53,038 nucleotides of DNA from CAMAVH01 sp036500145 (GCA_036500145.1 DASYCO010000084.1:1-53038), one strand, 5' to 3'; positions 14,892 through 24,081 are shown, counted from the stretch's first letter. Notes: generated from the sequence alone by a model not told the origin. A program made the numbers and translations.

Positions 14892-15989
14892 TTAAGGCGC
14901 GGCCCAGTCATTTCCGGTCAGCAGACGCCAGGCATTGCGCCATGCGATGTCCTGCTGCGCTTCGGGCGGAAGGTCGCGCAAGATCAGCCGCAGATTGCTG
15001 ATCTGATCGTTCATAAATTGCGTCAGCGGGGAGCGGCCGCCGCCGTAATCGGTGCCGGCGACGAACCGCGTCGAAAAGTCAGTCAGGATGGCGCGGTAAT
15101 CCGGCGTCAGCCGATCGACCTGCCGTCCGCCTTCATTGTCCCATATGACTGTGTCGAACCGTCCGCCATTGCACTCGTAGGTCCGCCCCGGATTGCCAGT
15201 CGACAAATCGTAATGCAGGTTGGGATAGCTTGACAGCATATGCCGCACATACTCCGGCTTGAATTGCCGTTGCTTTTCGGGAAAGCGCAGTTGTCCGAAG
15301 TGGGCGACGATCACCTTGGCATCGGGATAGGCGGCGAGCATCTTTTCCAGCGCGGTGAGTGACGCGTCTTCCGGCTCCAAGTGAATGACGAAGGCGATGC
15401 CGGTCTCGGCCGATAGCTTGAACAGGCGTCGACCGTTTGGACCGTCGAGCGGCAAGTCCGCGTCGCGCTCTTCCTGATTTGCCTTGCACTGATGGCCCGA
15501 CAGGTAGTGACGGACGTCGAACTCGCCCATGATCGGATAAGTGCCGCTGCGCGCTTGCGCTTCGGTTTGATCGATGAAGTCGCTCGGTTTGCCGCCCTTT
15601 TGTTGCAGCCAATTGGGATTGGTGCCGCCATTGGTGGCGAGAATGAAGCGGCCGGGATGGGCTTTGACGATTTCGTGGATGTAATAGCCCCAGCGATAGC
15701 CGTTGCTCCCGTCCTGCGGCGCCTGATAGCCGTCGAAGGCGACCAACGCGATTCCCAAGCGGTCCATCAGCGGCAGGAAATCAGCGAGATAACGCGTGCC
15801 CTCGGCGCGCGGCAGGCTCGATTCGAGATCGATGATCGGGGTGACGTCGCGGTCGAGGAAGGACTGTATGCGTGCCTGCCAGCCGGCTTGCAGCATCGCG
15901 CGCGGGATATCGACGGCGACCGGCGTTTCGGCGTGGGCCGTGGCTGCAAAAAATGCGGCCAGAACTGCGGCTGCTATAAGCTTGAACAT
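14892..15989 (-). CDS. Secreted amidohydrolase-like TIM-barrel protein lacking the HxH metal motif
   Basis: The 365-residue protein has a signal peptide (1-20, ending TAHA) and a fold resembling Amidohydrolase_2 proteins. Later candidate metal ligands are present: HLEPED, IVAHFGQLRF and the strand-8 GTDYGGG aspartate. In strand 1, where the family has DxHxH, it reads PIIDLESSL (Asp54-Leu-Glu56-Ser), so the first two metal ligands are missing. It may be a non-hydrolytic binding protein or use an altered site. ATG 15989 was chosen because the signal peptide starts there. It is co-directional with the TTT receptor gene upstream, 65 bases away. Confidence 0.72.
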   Translation of the reverse strand: MFKLIAAAVLAAFFAATAHAETPVAVDIPRAMLQAGWQARIQSFLDRDVTPIIDLESSLPRAEGTRYLADFLPLMDRLGIALVAFDGYQAPQDGSNGYRWGYYIHEIVKAHPGRFILATNGGTNPNWLQQKGGKPSDFIDQTEAQARSGTYPIMGEFDVRHYLSGHQCKANQEERDADLPLDGPNGRRLFKLSAETGIAFVIHLEPEDASLTALEKMLAAYPDAKVIVAHFGQLRFPEKQRQFKPEYVRHMLSSYPNLHYDLSTGNPGRTYECNGGRFDTVIWDNEGGRQVDRLTPDYRAILTDFSTRFVAGTDYGGGRSPLTQFMNDQISNLRLILRDLPPEAQQDIAWRNAWRLLTGNDWAAP

Positions 15990-16054
15990 GGTGAACACCC
16001 CCGATCGAGATCGCCGGCTGTTTAGCACGGCGGTCCCGGCCGAGATAGGGCTCG

Positions 16055-17104
16055 CTATTCGACGATGGCCTTGGCGCGCATGGCGAGGGGCTTGGGCAGG
16101 TCGACCAGGCGCTTGGCGAGGTCCTGCAGGTAGTCGCCCCTGACCGGCTCGACCTCGATGTTGAGCTTGGCGGCCTCGGCCAGGAAGTCCTTGTCGGCCA
16201 TGGTCGCCATGAAGGCGGCGCGCACCGCCTGCACGCGGTCGGCCGGCACGTCTGGCGTCAGCGCAAGGGGGCGGCCGAATTCGGTGCCGGAATTGATGAG
16301 CTCGAGCACCTTGCGATCGTCGTCGTTCTTTGCGAGCTCGTTCAGCGACGGCACGCCGTCGAGGTCCTTCGGCTTGGGGCCGGCATAGGCGATGACGACG
16401 ATCTTCTTGTCGCGCAGCCAGTCGGCCTTGGTGACCTTCCAGCTCGACCAGGTGTTGTCGCGCGCCTGCACTTCGCCGCGCTCCATGGCGAGGTTGATGG
16501 CCGTGCCGCCGTCGTAGCCGACGACCACCTTGAATTTCGTGCCGAGCAGCTCGTTCATGGCGATGGGGAAGGTGTAGGTGATCGCGCCCTTGCCGGTCGC
16601 GCCGACGACGACTTCGGTCTTGCGCGCGTCCTCGACCGACTTCACCGGCGCGGTGTGCCACACCGCCATGGTCTCGACGGTCGGCGCGATGGAGCCAATC
16701 CAGTTGAACTTGGCGGCGTCGAGCTGCAGGCCGGGGGCCTCGGTCGCCTGCAGCATCGGCAGGGTGTTCGACATCATCCCCATGTTGGTGCCGTCCTTCG
16801 CCGCGACGCCGTAGAGGTAGTTGGCCATCTTGAGGCCGCCGGCGCCGACCATGTTCTGCGGCACGATGGCGGGATTGCCGGGGATGTGCCGGCCGATGAA
16901 GCGGCCGACGAGCCGCGCGTGCAGGTCGTATTCGCCGCCGACCCCGACGCCGATCAGCACGTTGACGGTCTTGCCCTTGTAGAATTCCGCGACGCCTTGC
17001 GCGGCGGCTTCGCCGCTGGCGAAGCCGAGCGCGAGGGTGGCGGCGAACAACGCGACGCGCAGCGATGCGGGACGGACTCCGGGCTTATGCGACCTGGCGA
17101 TCAT
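16055..17104 (-). CDS. TTT-family (TctC/Bug-like) periplasmic solute-binding protein
   Basis: The 349-residue protein starts with a signal peptide (about 1-36, AAAQG end) followed by FYKGKTVNVLIGVGVGGEYD, PAIVPQNMVGAGGLKMANYLY and the VVVGATGKGA strand typical of tripartite tricarboxylate transporter receptors. These deliver carboxylates to TctAB membrane proteins, but no tctA or tctB gene is within the window, so it is an orphan receptor. The ligand is unknown; many orphan Bug proteins bind carboxylates. Length is normal. It may be co-transcribed with the downstream amidohydrolase-like gene, which is also exported. Confidence 0.88.
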   Translation of the reverse strand: MIARSHKPGVRPASLRVALFAATLALGFASGEAAAQGVAEFYKGKTVNVLIGVGVGGEYDLHARLVGRFIGRHIPGNPAIVPQNMVGAGGLKMANYLYGVAAKDGTNMGMMSNTLPMLQATEAPGLQLDAAKFNWIGSIAPTVETMAVWHTAPVKSVEDARKTEVVVGATGKGAITYTFPIAMNELLGTKFKVVVGYDGGTAINLAMERGEVQARDNTWSSWKVTKADWLRDKKIVVIAYAGPKPKDLDGVPSLNELAKNDDDRKVLELINSGTEFGRPLALTPDVPADRVQAVRAAFMATMADKDFLAEAAKLNIEVEPVRGDYLQDLAKRLVDLPKPLAMRAKAIVE

Positions 17105-17238
17105 GAAGAGCCTCCTGTTGCCACGGCCGGCTTGTGCCGGCGCTTATCAGGGAAGGCTAACACGCCTGCCAGGGGGCGGCAGGCCGTGACTGGATGCGAA
17201 ACCGGCAACATGCCGTTGCCGAAAGGCGGTTCGGGCGC

Positions 17239-18840
17239 TTAGGCGACGTTCTGGTTGCCCAGCGGGTCGAGCAGGCGCTCGCGCGCGAAGCGGAGCGTCA
17301 CGCTGGTGCCCTTGCCGAGTTCGCTGGCGACGTCGACCGTGATGTCCTGGCGGTCGGAGAGCGCCTTGACGATGGCGAGGCCGAGGCCGGTGCCCTCATG
17401 GCGGCGGCTGATGCTGCCGTCGGCCTGGATGAAGGGCTGGAAGATGCGTTCGAGGTCGGCGGCGGAGATGCCGCAGCCGGTGTCGCTCACCGCGACGACA
17501 AGCTGATGGTGGTCGCGGTCGAGGCGGGCGGAGAGGGTCACGTGGCCGCCGCGGCCGGTGAACTTCACCGCGTTGGACAGGACGTTGAGCAGGATCTGCT
17601 TGAGCGCGCGGTTGTCGGCGCGCAGCAGCGGCAGGTCGGGCGCCAGGCGGCTTTCCAGCGTGACGCCGCCGCTCTCGGCGCGATCGCGCATCAGGCGCAG
17701 GCAGGATTCGAGCAGGATCGGCAGCGCGATGCGCTCGTCCTGCATCTCGAAGCGGTCGGCCTCGATCTTCGCCATGTCGAGGATGTCGTTGATGATGTCG
17801 AGCAGATGCTGGCCGCAGTTGTTGATGTCCTCGGCATACTCGCGGTAGCGCGGCTGGCCGAGCGAGCCGAGCTGCTCGCGGTGCATGATGTCGGAGAAGC
17901 CGATGATGGCGTTGAGCGGCGTACGCAGCTCGTGGCTCATGTTGGCAAGGAATTCGGACTTGGCGCGGCTCGCCTGCTCGGCGGCGGCGGTGGCGTGGAT
18001 CAGCTCCGCGTTGCGCGTCTCGGTGAGGGCGGCGAGGCGGCGGCTCTCCTCGGCGGAGCGGCGCAGGCGCGAGATCAGCACCGTCACCAGCAGCGTGCCG
18101 AGGCCGAGCACGGCGCCGATCAGCAGCGTCGGCTCGAGGAACTGGTCCATCGGCAACGCGCCGATGTCGGACACCGGCACGATGACCTGCTGCGCGCCGC
18201 GCATGTCGCCGACCTTCCAGTCGGTCTTCGGCGAATCGGGGTGGCTGTTGTGGCAGGCGACGCAGTTCTCGCCCATGCGAATGGCCGTGGTGTAGCGCAC
18301 GACGCGCTGGCCGTCCTTCTCCGCGAAGCGCACGTAGGGCTTCGCCGGATCGGCGGCGAGGGCGACGAGGGCCTCGCGTTCGAAGTCGTCGAGCACGCGG
18401 TCGCGCCGCCAGGGAAAGGGATATTCGCTGAAGATGCCGAAGCTGGCGCCGTTCCCGCCGGTTTCAGACAGGTGCTTGCCGAGCTCCATCGTCAGGGTGA
18501 TCGGCAGCGGCACGGCGCCTGGATGGTCGAGGTAGTCGTGCGTGGCGACGGCCCCGGCGGCGGTCGCGCGCGGCACCACGTCGCTCGAGTAGAAGTTGCG
18601 GAATTCGGTGATGGCGAAGGACAGCGTCTCCGCCGACTTGAGCACGGTCGCGTCGCGCGTGTGTTCGGCGTAGCGCCATACGATGGCGAGCAGCAGGATC
18701 GAGCCGCAGGCGAGGTAGGTCACCACCAGCGGCAGCGGACGTTCAATCCAATGGGTCAGAAGGCGCGAGAGCGCTGCGCGCGTCGCCGCGGTTCTGCGCG
18801 CGATCCAGACCGGCCAGGCAGGACGAACGGACTCACTCAC
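17239..18840 (-). CDS. Membrane sensor histidine kinase with c-type heme (Tll0287/DUF3365-like) sensor domain
   Basis: The 533-residue protein is a hybrid-free histidine kinase. TM1 spans about 37-57 and TM2 about 237-257, bounding a periplasmic domain with CVACH (Cys193-Cys196-His197), a c-type heme attachment motif in the Tll0287-like family. The cytoplasmic kinase has the H-box FLANMSHELRTPLN (His303), N-box LLNVLSNAVKFT, DTGCGI and GTGLGLAI. It should autophosphorylate in response to heme redox state or a ligand. No response-regulator gene is adjacent, so it is an orphan. The GTG at 18840 was chosen because CCAGGA precedes it; the frame upstream to 19227 lacks family homology and is rich in Ser/Ala. 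Confidence 0.85.
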   Translation of the reverse strand: MSESVRPAWPVWIARRTAATRAALSRLLTHWIERPLPLVVTYLACGSILLLAIVWRYAEHTRDATVLKSAETLSFAITEFRNFYSSDVVPRATAAGAVATHDYLDHPGAVPLPITLTMELGKHLSETGGNGASFGIFSEYPFPWRRDRVLDDFEREALVALAADPAKPYVRFAEKDGQRVVRYTTAIRMGENCVACHNSHPDSPKTDWKVGDMRGAQQVIVPVSDIGALPMDQFLEPTLLIGAVLGLGTLLVTVLISRLRRSAEESRRLAALTETRNAELIHATAAAEQASRAKSEFLANMSHELRTPLNAIIGFSDIMHREQLGSLGQPRYREYAEDINNCGQHLLDIINDILDMAKIEADRFEMQDERIALPILLESCLRLMRDRAESGGVTLESRLAPDLPLLRADNRALKQILLNVLSNAVKFTGRGGHVTLSARLDRDHHQLVVAVSDTGCGISAADLERIFQPFIQADGSISRRHEGTGLGLAIVKALSDRQDITVDVASELGKGTSVTLRFARERLLDPLGNQNVA

Positions 18841-19144
18841 GAAGGCAATCCTGGAGAGCGGTATGGGAGCCGCGCGTGACGATAAGGCTTTGATAGGCCT
18901 TTGGTTGTAGCCGCGCGAGGTTAACAACTTCTGAACTTGCCCTATCCACGGGCAGGCGAAAGAGCGGCGGGCATAACGCTCGGCGCGCAGAAATCGCAGT
19001 CCGCCCACAAAAAGGTCACACCCTCGCCATGGGTGCATGAAAGACAGTGCGGACGGTTCTTGCCGCGCCAGGGGTGGCGTCGGTGCTGCGCAAGAAACGA
19101 GCGGGGGCATGGCTAGGATTATTTTCGCTCTAAAGGAGGGCCCT
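18841..19144. other. Divergent intergenic region, histidine kinase / bactofilin
   Basis: These 304 bases separate the minus-strand kinase gene from the plus-strand bactofilin gene and must hold both promoters. A small GCCC-TATCCAC-GGGC hairpin is visible near 18940. No convincing -35/-10 pair, RNA gene or small ORF with a good start was seen. The bactofilin end carries a strong AAAGGAGGG ribosome site. Confidence 0.5.
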
Positions 19145-19756
19145 ATGGCGTTTCGTGATCGAGTCGCAGTTTCCAAGGATCCGGGTAAAGAAGAAGCAGC
19201 GGCGACCCGACCGCTCATGCCGAGCAAGCCGGACTATGCCAGCGCCGTCGCCGGCATCGTCGGGCAGAACGGCCAGCAGGCGCCGCAGCAGGTGTCGGAA
19301 GACAATCGGCTGATCGTCGGCCGCAACATCCAGCTCAAGGGCGAGATCGGCGCCTGCGACACCCTCGTCGTCGAGGGGCGCGTCGAGGCGTCGATGAAGA
19401 GCCGCATCATCCAGATCGCCGAAAGCGGCGTCTTCATCGGCGAAGCCGACGTCGAGACGGCCGAGATCAGGGGTCTGTTCGAGGGCAAGCTGACGACGCA
19501 CAAGAAGCTCGTGGTGCGCGCCCAGGGCCGCGTCAAAGGCACCGTGCGCTACGGCACCATCGTGATCGAGGAAGGCGGCCGGGTCTCCGGCGACGTCAAG
19601 GACATCGAAAGCGGCGAAGCGACGCAGCAGACGGGTCCGCAGGCGGTGAGCCAGCAGACGCGTTCCCAGGCGACGAACGGGTCGGGCAACGGGACGATCG
19701 GAGAAGTGCCGCGCGCCGCGGACAACGGCCAGCAGAAGTTCGCCTCGCTGCCGTAA
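19145..19756 (+). CDS. Bactofilin (polymer-forming cytoskeletal protein)
   Basis: The 203-residue protein has a central right-handed beta-helix core (about 50-155): VGRNIQLKGEIGACDTLVVEGRVEA, then AEIRGLFEGKLTTHKKLVVRAQGRVKG, with repeated glycine-bounded strands typical of bactofilins. The N-terminus is disordered, and the C-terminus (from about 160) is a Gln/Ser/Thr-rich tail. Bactofilins polymerise without nucleotide and organise cell-wall or stalk-pole structures. The usual LytM/M23 peptidase partner gene is absent here. ATG 19145 follows AAAGGAGGG directly; the frame from 19037 lacks a matching site. It converges on the DUF2794 gene. Confidence 0.92.
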   Translation: MAFRDRVAVSKDPGKEEAAATRPLMPSKPDYASAVAGIVGQNGQQAPQQVSEDNRLIVGRNIQLKGEIGACDTLVVEGRVEASMKSRIIQIAESGVFIGEADVETAEIRGLFEGKLTTHKKLVVRAQGRVKGTVRYGTIVIEEGGRVSGDVKDIESGEATQQTGPQAVSQQTRSQATNGSGNGTIGEVPRAADNGQQKFASLP

Positions 19757-19762
19757 CGGCAG

Positions 19763-19816
19763 GCGCGAATGCGCAGACGACGCCGGCGCGGATGCTATCC
19801 GCGCCGGCGTTCGCGC
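19763..19816. terminator. Nested GC-rich inverted repeat between bactofilin and DUF2794 genes
   Basis: A 12-bp perfect stem (CGCCGGCGCGGA / TCCGCGCCGGCG, loop TGCTA) at 19781-19809 is flanked by a second short pair, GCGCGAA and TTCGCGC. It lies between convergent genes, which fits a bidirectional transcription end, although only a weak T-stretch (GGGGGATTTT) follows. Confidence 0.6.
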
Positions 19817-19831
19817 TTCAGGGGGATTTTC

Positions 19832-20209
19832 TCAGACCAGGCGCAGCTTGCGGTCGAACAGTTCGAGCGCGTCGTCCAGGTTGGCGCTGCGGCGCAGCCG
19901 TTGGCCGTTGCTGACGATCAGCCATTGGCCGTTGCGCCGCTGGCCGGCGAGCTTGACGATGGAATAGAGCGGCTTGGCGAGCGCGTGCTGGAAGACGGAG
20001 AACAGCGCGGCGCCTTCGCCATGGTCGATGGCGTAGGCCTTCCAGTCTCCGGCGATGACGTGGCGGCTGTAGACGGCGAGAAGCTGCTTGAGCTCGACGC
20101 GGCTGAAGACGACGAGAGCCTTGCGGCCGCCCTTGGACGGCGTTCTGTCGAGCTGTTCCTGCGCGGCCTTGCGCGCCTGAAAATCGGAAATCCGGACCAG
20201 CTGTGCCAT
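19832..20209 (-). CDS. DUF2794-family protein
   Basis: The 125-residue protein matches DUF2794, a short family common in Alphaproteobacteria. Diagnostic stretches are VVFSRVELKQLLAVYSRHVIAGDWKAYAID, HALAKPLYSIVKL and the C-terminal ALELFDRKLRLV. No function is established; no signal peptide or membrane segment is seen. It converges on the bactofilin gene and is divergent from the YfgM-like operon. Confidence 0.85.
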   Translation of the reverse strand: MAQLVRISDFQARKAAQEQLDRTPSKGGRKALVVFSRVELKQLLAVYSRHVIAGDWKAYAIDHGEGAALFSVFQHALAKPLYSIVKLAGQRRNGQWLIVSNGQRLRRSANLDDALELFDRKLRLV

Positions 20210-20582
20210 TGAACGCGTCTACGCCCTCCCGACAACGCCTGCGGGCGATCCAGCCTTGGGACATGCCCGGCCGGCCGCAGGCTGTGGACAAGTCTTCCTC
20301 AAATCGCCTCTGCCGTCCAGTTTGACGGCGCCCGCAGGAAAAAGATCGGCCCGGCCAGCCGGGGTTTTGGGCCCTTCCTGGCGGCACGGGCGCAAAAAAG
20401 CCTTATTCCGCTGCGATTCCTGGCTTTCGGCGTGGCCTTAGGATCCGGCGCGCCGGCCTTCGCCGCCCGCTTTGGGGTTTCATTAATATCCTTTTTAGGC
20501 TAAGGAGTTAGGCCCTTTTACGGCGTCCGGACGGCGGTTTCCCCGACATGTCCGCCGCGTTTCTTTTTCGGCTATCGCCCCC
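20210..20582. other. Divergent intergenic region, DUF2794 / YfgM-bamB-der operon
   Basis: This 373-base stretch carries the promoters for two divergent transcripts. A TAATAT element at 20484-20489 in an AT-rich patch could be the -10 region of the plus-strand operon, about 95 bases before its start, but no good -35 was found. No small gene, riboswitch fold or RNA gene was recognised. Confidence 0.45.
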
Positions 20583-21260
20583 ATGGACAATTTCATTCAA
20601 GAAATCGAAGAGGACATCCGCCGCGACCGGATGATGGACCTCTGGCGCAATTACGGCCGCTTCGCCGTCGCTGTCGCCCTGGTCACCATCATCGCCGTCG
20701 CTGGCGTGCTGTTCTGGCGCCAGTACACGGCGCGCGAACGGCTGCAGGATGGCCTCGCCTACATGGCGGCGATCGACCTGGCGACGCCGCCGACCGACGA
20801 CTCGGGCAAGCCGCTCGCGGTTGTCTCGCCCGACGCCGCCGTCGCGGCCTTCCGCGGCATCGCCGACAAGGGCAGCTCCGGCTACGCCGCGCTGTCGCGC
20901 CTGCAGGCTGCGGGCCTGCTCGCCAAGGCCGGCAAGACGGACGAATCCGCGGCGCTGTACCAGGCGCTCGCCGACGACACGGGCGCCGACAAGGCGTTCC
21001 GCGACCTCTCGCTCCTGCTGCTCGCCATGCAGCAGCTCGACACGGCCGAGCCCAACGACCTCGCGGCGCGCCTGCAGTCGCTGACCGCGAAAGAGAATCC
21101 CTGGCGCTTCTCCGCGCTCGAGCTGACCGGCCTGCTCGCCGCGCGCGCCGGCGACCATGCGCGCGCCAAGGAAATCTATGCGACTCTTTCCGACGATCCC
21201 GGCACGCCGCGCCAGCTGCGCGCCCGCGCGGCAGAAATGCTCGCGGTCTTTGGTGGTTGA
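20583..21260 (+). CDS. YfgM-like TPR protein, ancillary SecYEG/periplasmic chaperone-type
   Basis: The 225-residue protein starts with an amphipathic cytoplasmic helix (FIQEIEEDIRRDRMMDLWRNYG), one transmembrane helix (about 28-46), then a periplasmic TPR-like domain with helices ending RARAAEMLAVFGG. In E. coli the yfgM-bamB-der gene order is the same, and the protein links Sec translocation with periplasmic chaperones; that role is transferred by context. It stops 4 bases before the bamB ATG and heads the operon. Confidence 0.85.
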   Translation: MDNFIQEIEEDIRRDRMMDLWRNYGRFAVAVALVTIIAVAGVLFWRQYTARERLQDGLAYMAAIDLATPPTDDSGKPLAVVSPDAAVAAFRGIADKGSSGYAALSRLQAAGLLAKAGKTDESAALYQALADDTGADKAFRDLSLLLLAMQQLDTAEPNDLAARLQSLTAKENPWRFSALELTGLLAARAGDHARAKEIYATLSDDPGTPRQLRARAAEMLAVFGG

Positions 21261-21264
21261 GCTC

Positions 21265-22599
21265 ATGCGTCGTCCGGCTGCTTCGTTGAAATCGCTGCTG
21301 GCCATTGCCATGCTGCTGCCGCTGCTCGGCGCCTGCGACTGGTTCGGCGCTGCCAGCAAGCCGGCGCCTTTGCCCGGCGAGCGCATCGCCGTCATGCAGT
21401 TCGAGGCGTCGCTCAAGCCGGCCCCCGAGCTGGCCGGCGAGCCCATCGCCGTGCCTGAGCCGCGCGTCAACCAGGACTGGCCGCAGCCCTTCGGCTCGGC
21501 GGCCCATGTCGCCGGCCATCTGCAGTTCGCCGACGCGCCGAAGCGCCTCTGGAGCGCAAGCATCGGCCACGGCTCCGATTCCGAGCGCAAGCTGCTTGGC
21601 CAGCCCATCGTCGGCGACGGCGTCGTCTATGCCATGGACTCCGAGGGCTACGTCAGCGCCCACCGCCTCGACAACGGCAGCCGTCTGTGGAGCCAGGACA
21701 TCACGCCGGACGACGAATCCGACGGCACGCTCGGCGCCGGCCTCGCCTATGCCGACGGCAAGCTCTACGCCACGACCGGCTTCGCCGAAGTCGTCTCGCT
21801 CGACGCCAAGACCGGCAAGGAGCTGTGGCGGCGCAAGGTCTCCGGCCCGGTGCGCGGCGCGCCCGCGGTGGCCTCGGGCCGCGTCTTCGTCATCTGCATC
21901 GACAACACCAGCTACGCGCTCTCCGCCGACGACGGCCGCGTGCTGTGGAACCACAGCGGCACCACCGAAGGCGCCAGCCTGCTGGGCGCCGCGACGCCGG
22001 CGGTGGCCGACGACGTGGTCGTCATCGCCTACAGCTCGGGCGAGCTGTTCGGCCTGCGCGCCGCCAACGGCCGCCAGATCTGGGCCGACTTCCTCTCCCT
22101 GCCGCGCCGCATCAGCGCCGTGTCCGACCTCAACGACATCCGTGCCTCGCCGGTCATCGAGAAGGGCCGCGTCTACGCCGTCGGCAACGCCGGCCGCATG
22201 GTCTCCATCGTCCTCAACACGGGCGCCCGCGCCTGGGACCAGCGCATCAGTGGCGTGCAGACGCCCTGGCTCGCCGGCGAGGTCATCTATGTGCTGAACA
22301 CGGACAACGAGCTGATCTGCCTGTCCTCGGGGGACGGCCGCGTGCGCTGGATCCGCCAGCTGCCGCGCTATGAGGACGAGGCCAAGAAGGAAGACCCGAT
22401 CGACTGGGTCGGCCCCGTCCTGGCCGGCGACCGTCTGGTCCTCGGCGGCTCGCATGGCGTCGCCATTTCCGTCTCGCCCTACACGGGCGAGATCCTCGGC
22501 CAGAGCGACCTGCCCGATCCGGTGGTGATCCCGCCGATCGTGGCGCAGAACACCCTGATTTTCGTGACGGACGAGGGCGACCTGGTCGCCTACCGGTGA
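21265..22599 (+). CDS. bamB: Outer membrane assembly lipoprotein BamB
   Basis: The 444-residue product is a lipoprotein: a basic start, hydrophobic core and LLGAC lipobox give Cys24 as the likely acylated residue. The rest is an eight-bladed PQQ-like beta-propeller with repeated WSxD / DAKTGKELWRRKVSGPVRG / DGRVLWNHSG blade ends, as in BamB, which binds BamA and aids outer-membrane protein insertion. ATG 21265 lies 4 bases after the previous stop, and its stop overlaps the GTG of der, so translation is coupled. Confidence 0.93.
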   Translation: MRRPAASLKSLLAIAMLLPLLGACDWFGAASKPAPLPGERIAVMQFEASLKPAPELAGEPIAVPEPRVNQDWPQPFGSAAHVAGHLQFADAPKRLWSASIGHGSDSERKLLGQPIVGDGVVYAMDSEGYVSAHRLDNGSRLWSQDITPDDESDGTLGAGLAYADGKLYATTGFAEVVSLDAKTGKELWRRKVSGPVRGAPAVASGRVFVICIDNTSYALSADDGRVLWNHSGTTEGASLLGAATPAVADDVVVIAYSSGELFGLRAANGRQIWADFLSLPRRISAVSDLNDIRASPVIEKGRVYAVGNAGRMVSIVLNTGARAWDQRISGVQTPWLAGEVIYVLNTDNELICLSSGDGRVRWIRQLPRYEDEAKKEDPIDWVGPVLAGDRLVLGGSHGVAISVSPYTGEILGQSDLPDPVVIPPIVAQNTLIFVTDEGDLVAYR

Positions 22600-22604
22600 C
22601 AGCG

Positions 22605-24023
22605 ATGGATGGTAAGCGCATCCCTGTCGTCGCCATCGTTGGTCGTCCCAACGTCGGCAAGTCGACGCTGTTCAACCGGCTCGTCGGCAGGAAGATCGCC
22701 ATCGTCGATCCGACGCCGGGCGTCACGCGTGACCGCCGCGAGGGCGAAGCGCGCATTTCCGACCTGAAGTTCATCGCCGTCGACACCGCCGGCTTCGAGG
22801 ACGAGACCGGCGAGAGCCTGGAAGCCCGCATGCAGCAGCAGACGGCGGTCGCCGTCGCGGGGGCGGACCTGGTCCTGATGGTGATCGATTCCCGCGCCGG
22901 CGTGACGCCGCTCGATTCGGCCTTCGCGCGCTGGCTGCGCCCGATGAAGAAGCCGATCCTGCTGCTCGCCAACAAGTGCGAAGGCACGCACGGCCGCCTG
23001 GGCTTCGGCGAAGCCTACGGCCTCGGCTTCGGCGAGCCGATCGCCATTTCCGCCGAGCATAACGAAGGCCTCGTCGACCTCTACGACGGCATGCGCGCCC
23101 ATCTCGAGGGCGCCGCCGTCGACGCCGGCGACGACGAAGACAGCTTCGAAGGCGACATCGAATCGGAACCCGGCCTCGGCGACAAGCCGCTGCGCCTCGC
23201 CATCGTCGGCCGCCCCAACGTCGGCAAGTCGACCCTGCTGAACGCGCTGCTCGGCGAGGAGCGCTCGCTCACCGGCCCGGAAGCCGGCATCACGCGCGAC
23301 GCCATTTCCGTCGACTGGGAATGGCAGAATGCGGACGGGCAGAAGCGCCCCGTGCGTCTGGTCGACACTGCCGGCCTGCGCCGCCGCGCCCGCGTCGAGG
23401 AAAAGCTGGAGAAGCTGGCCGGCGCCGACAGCCTGCGCGCCATCCGCCTCGCCCAGGTCGTCGTGCTGGTGCTCGACGCCACCATGATGCTGGAGCATCA
23501 GGACCTGCAGATCGCGGCGCTCGCCGCCGACGAAGGCCGCGCGCTCATCATCGCCGTCAACAAGTGGGACTTGATCGACGAGCCGGTGGCGGCGCTCGGC
23601 AAGCTGCGCGACCGCATCGAGACCTCGCTGCCCCAGGTCAAGGGCCTGCGCTTCTACCGCATTTCGGCGCAGCAGGGCCAAGGGCTCGACGAGCTGATGG
23701 CCGGCGCCTTCGAGGCCTTCGGCCATTGGGACACGCGCATCTCGACCAGCCGGCTCAACCGGTGGCTCGAACACGCGCTGGAAGCCAATCCGCCGCCGGC
23801 GCCTCATGGTCGCCGCCTGCGCTTCCGCTACATGTCCCAGGTGAAGACGCGCCCGCCGACCTTCGCGCTGTTCATCAGCCGGGCCGACGAGGTGGCGGAC
23901 AGCTACCTGCGCTACCTCGCCAACGGCATCCGCGACACCTTCGACCTGCCGGGCATCCCGATCCGCTTCAGCATGCGGACCGGAAAGAATCCCTACGCGC
24001 CCGACGACGACAAGCGGCGCTGA
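22605..24023 (+). CDS. der: Ribosome-assembly GTPase Der (EngA)
   Basis: The 472-residue protein has the two tandem G domains that define Der: GRPNVGKST occurs at the first P-loop (about 12-20) and again at the second (about 205-213), each with its own DTAG and NKxD (LANKCEG, VNKWD), followed by the KH-like C-terminal domain (RLRFRYMSQVKTRPPTFALFISR). It acts in 50S maturation. A GTG overlaps the bamB stop at 22596, but ATG 22605 was preferred; either start leaves the first G domain intact. Confidence 0.95.
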   Translation: MDGKRIPVVAIVGRPNVGKSTLFNRLVGRKIAIVDPTPGVTRDRREGEARISDLKFIAVDTAGFEDETGESLEARMQQQTAVAVAGADLVLMVIDSRAGVTPLDSAFARWLRPMKKPILLLANKCEGTHGRLGFGEAYGLGFGEPIAISAEHNEGLVDLYDGMRAHLEGAAVDAGDDEDSFEGDIESEPGLGDKPLRLAIVGRPNVGKSTLLNALLGEERSLTGPEAGITRDAISVDWEWQNADGQKRPVRLVDTAGLRRRARVEEKLEKLAGADSLRAIRLAQVVVLVLDATMMLEHQDLQIAALAADEGRALIIAVNKWDLIDEPVAALGKLRDRIETSLPQVKGLRFYRISAQQGQGLDELMAGAFEAFGHWDTRISTSRLNRWLEHALEANPPPAPHGRRLRFRYMSQVKTRPPTFALFISRADEVADSYLRYLANGIRDTFDLPGIPIRFSMRTGKNPYAPDDDKRR

Positions 24024-24081
24024 GGCTTCTCACAAGCCGGTTGAGGAGGACTGCCTCCTCGCTGCTTCAAGACATCTCTCA

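Noticed and set aside
18841..19227. An N-terminal extension of the histidine kinase from an ATG at 19227
   Set aside because: The extra residues are Ser/Ala/Arg-rich without family pattern and overlap the bactofilin start region; GTG 18840 has a ribosome site.
20280..20300. DnaA-box-like sequence (GTGGACAAG) near the bamB operon
   Set aside because: A single weak match without clustering or AT-rich unwinding region; not an origin.
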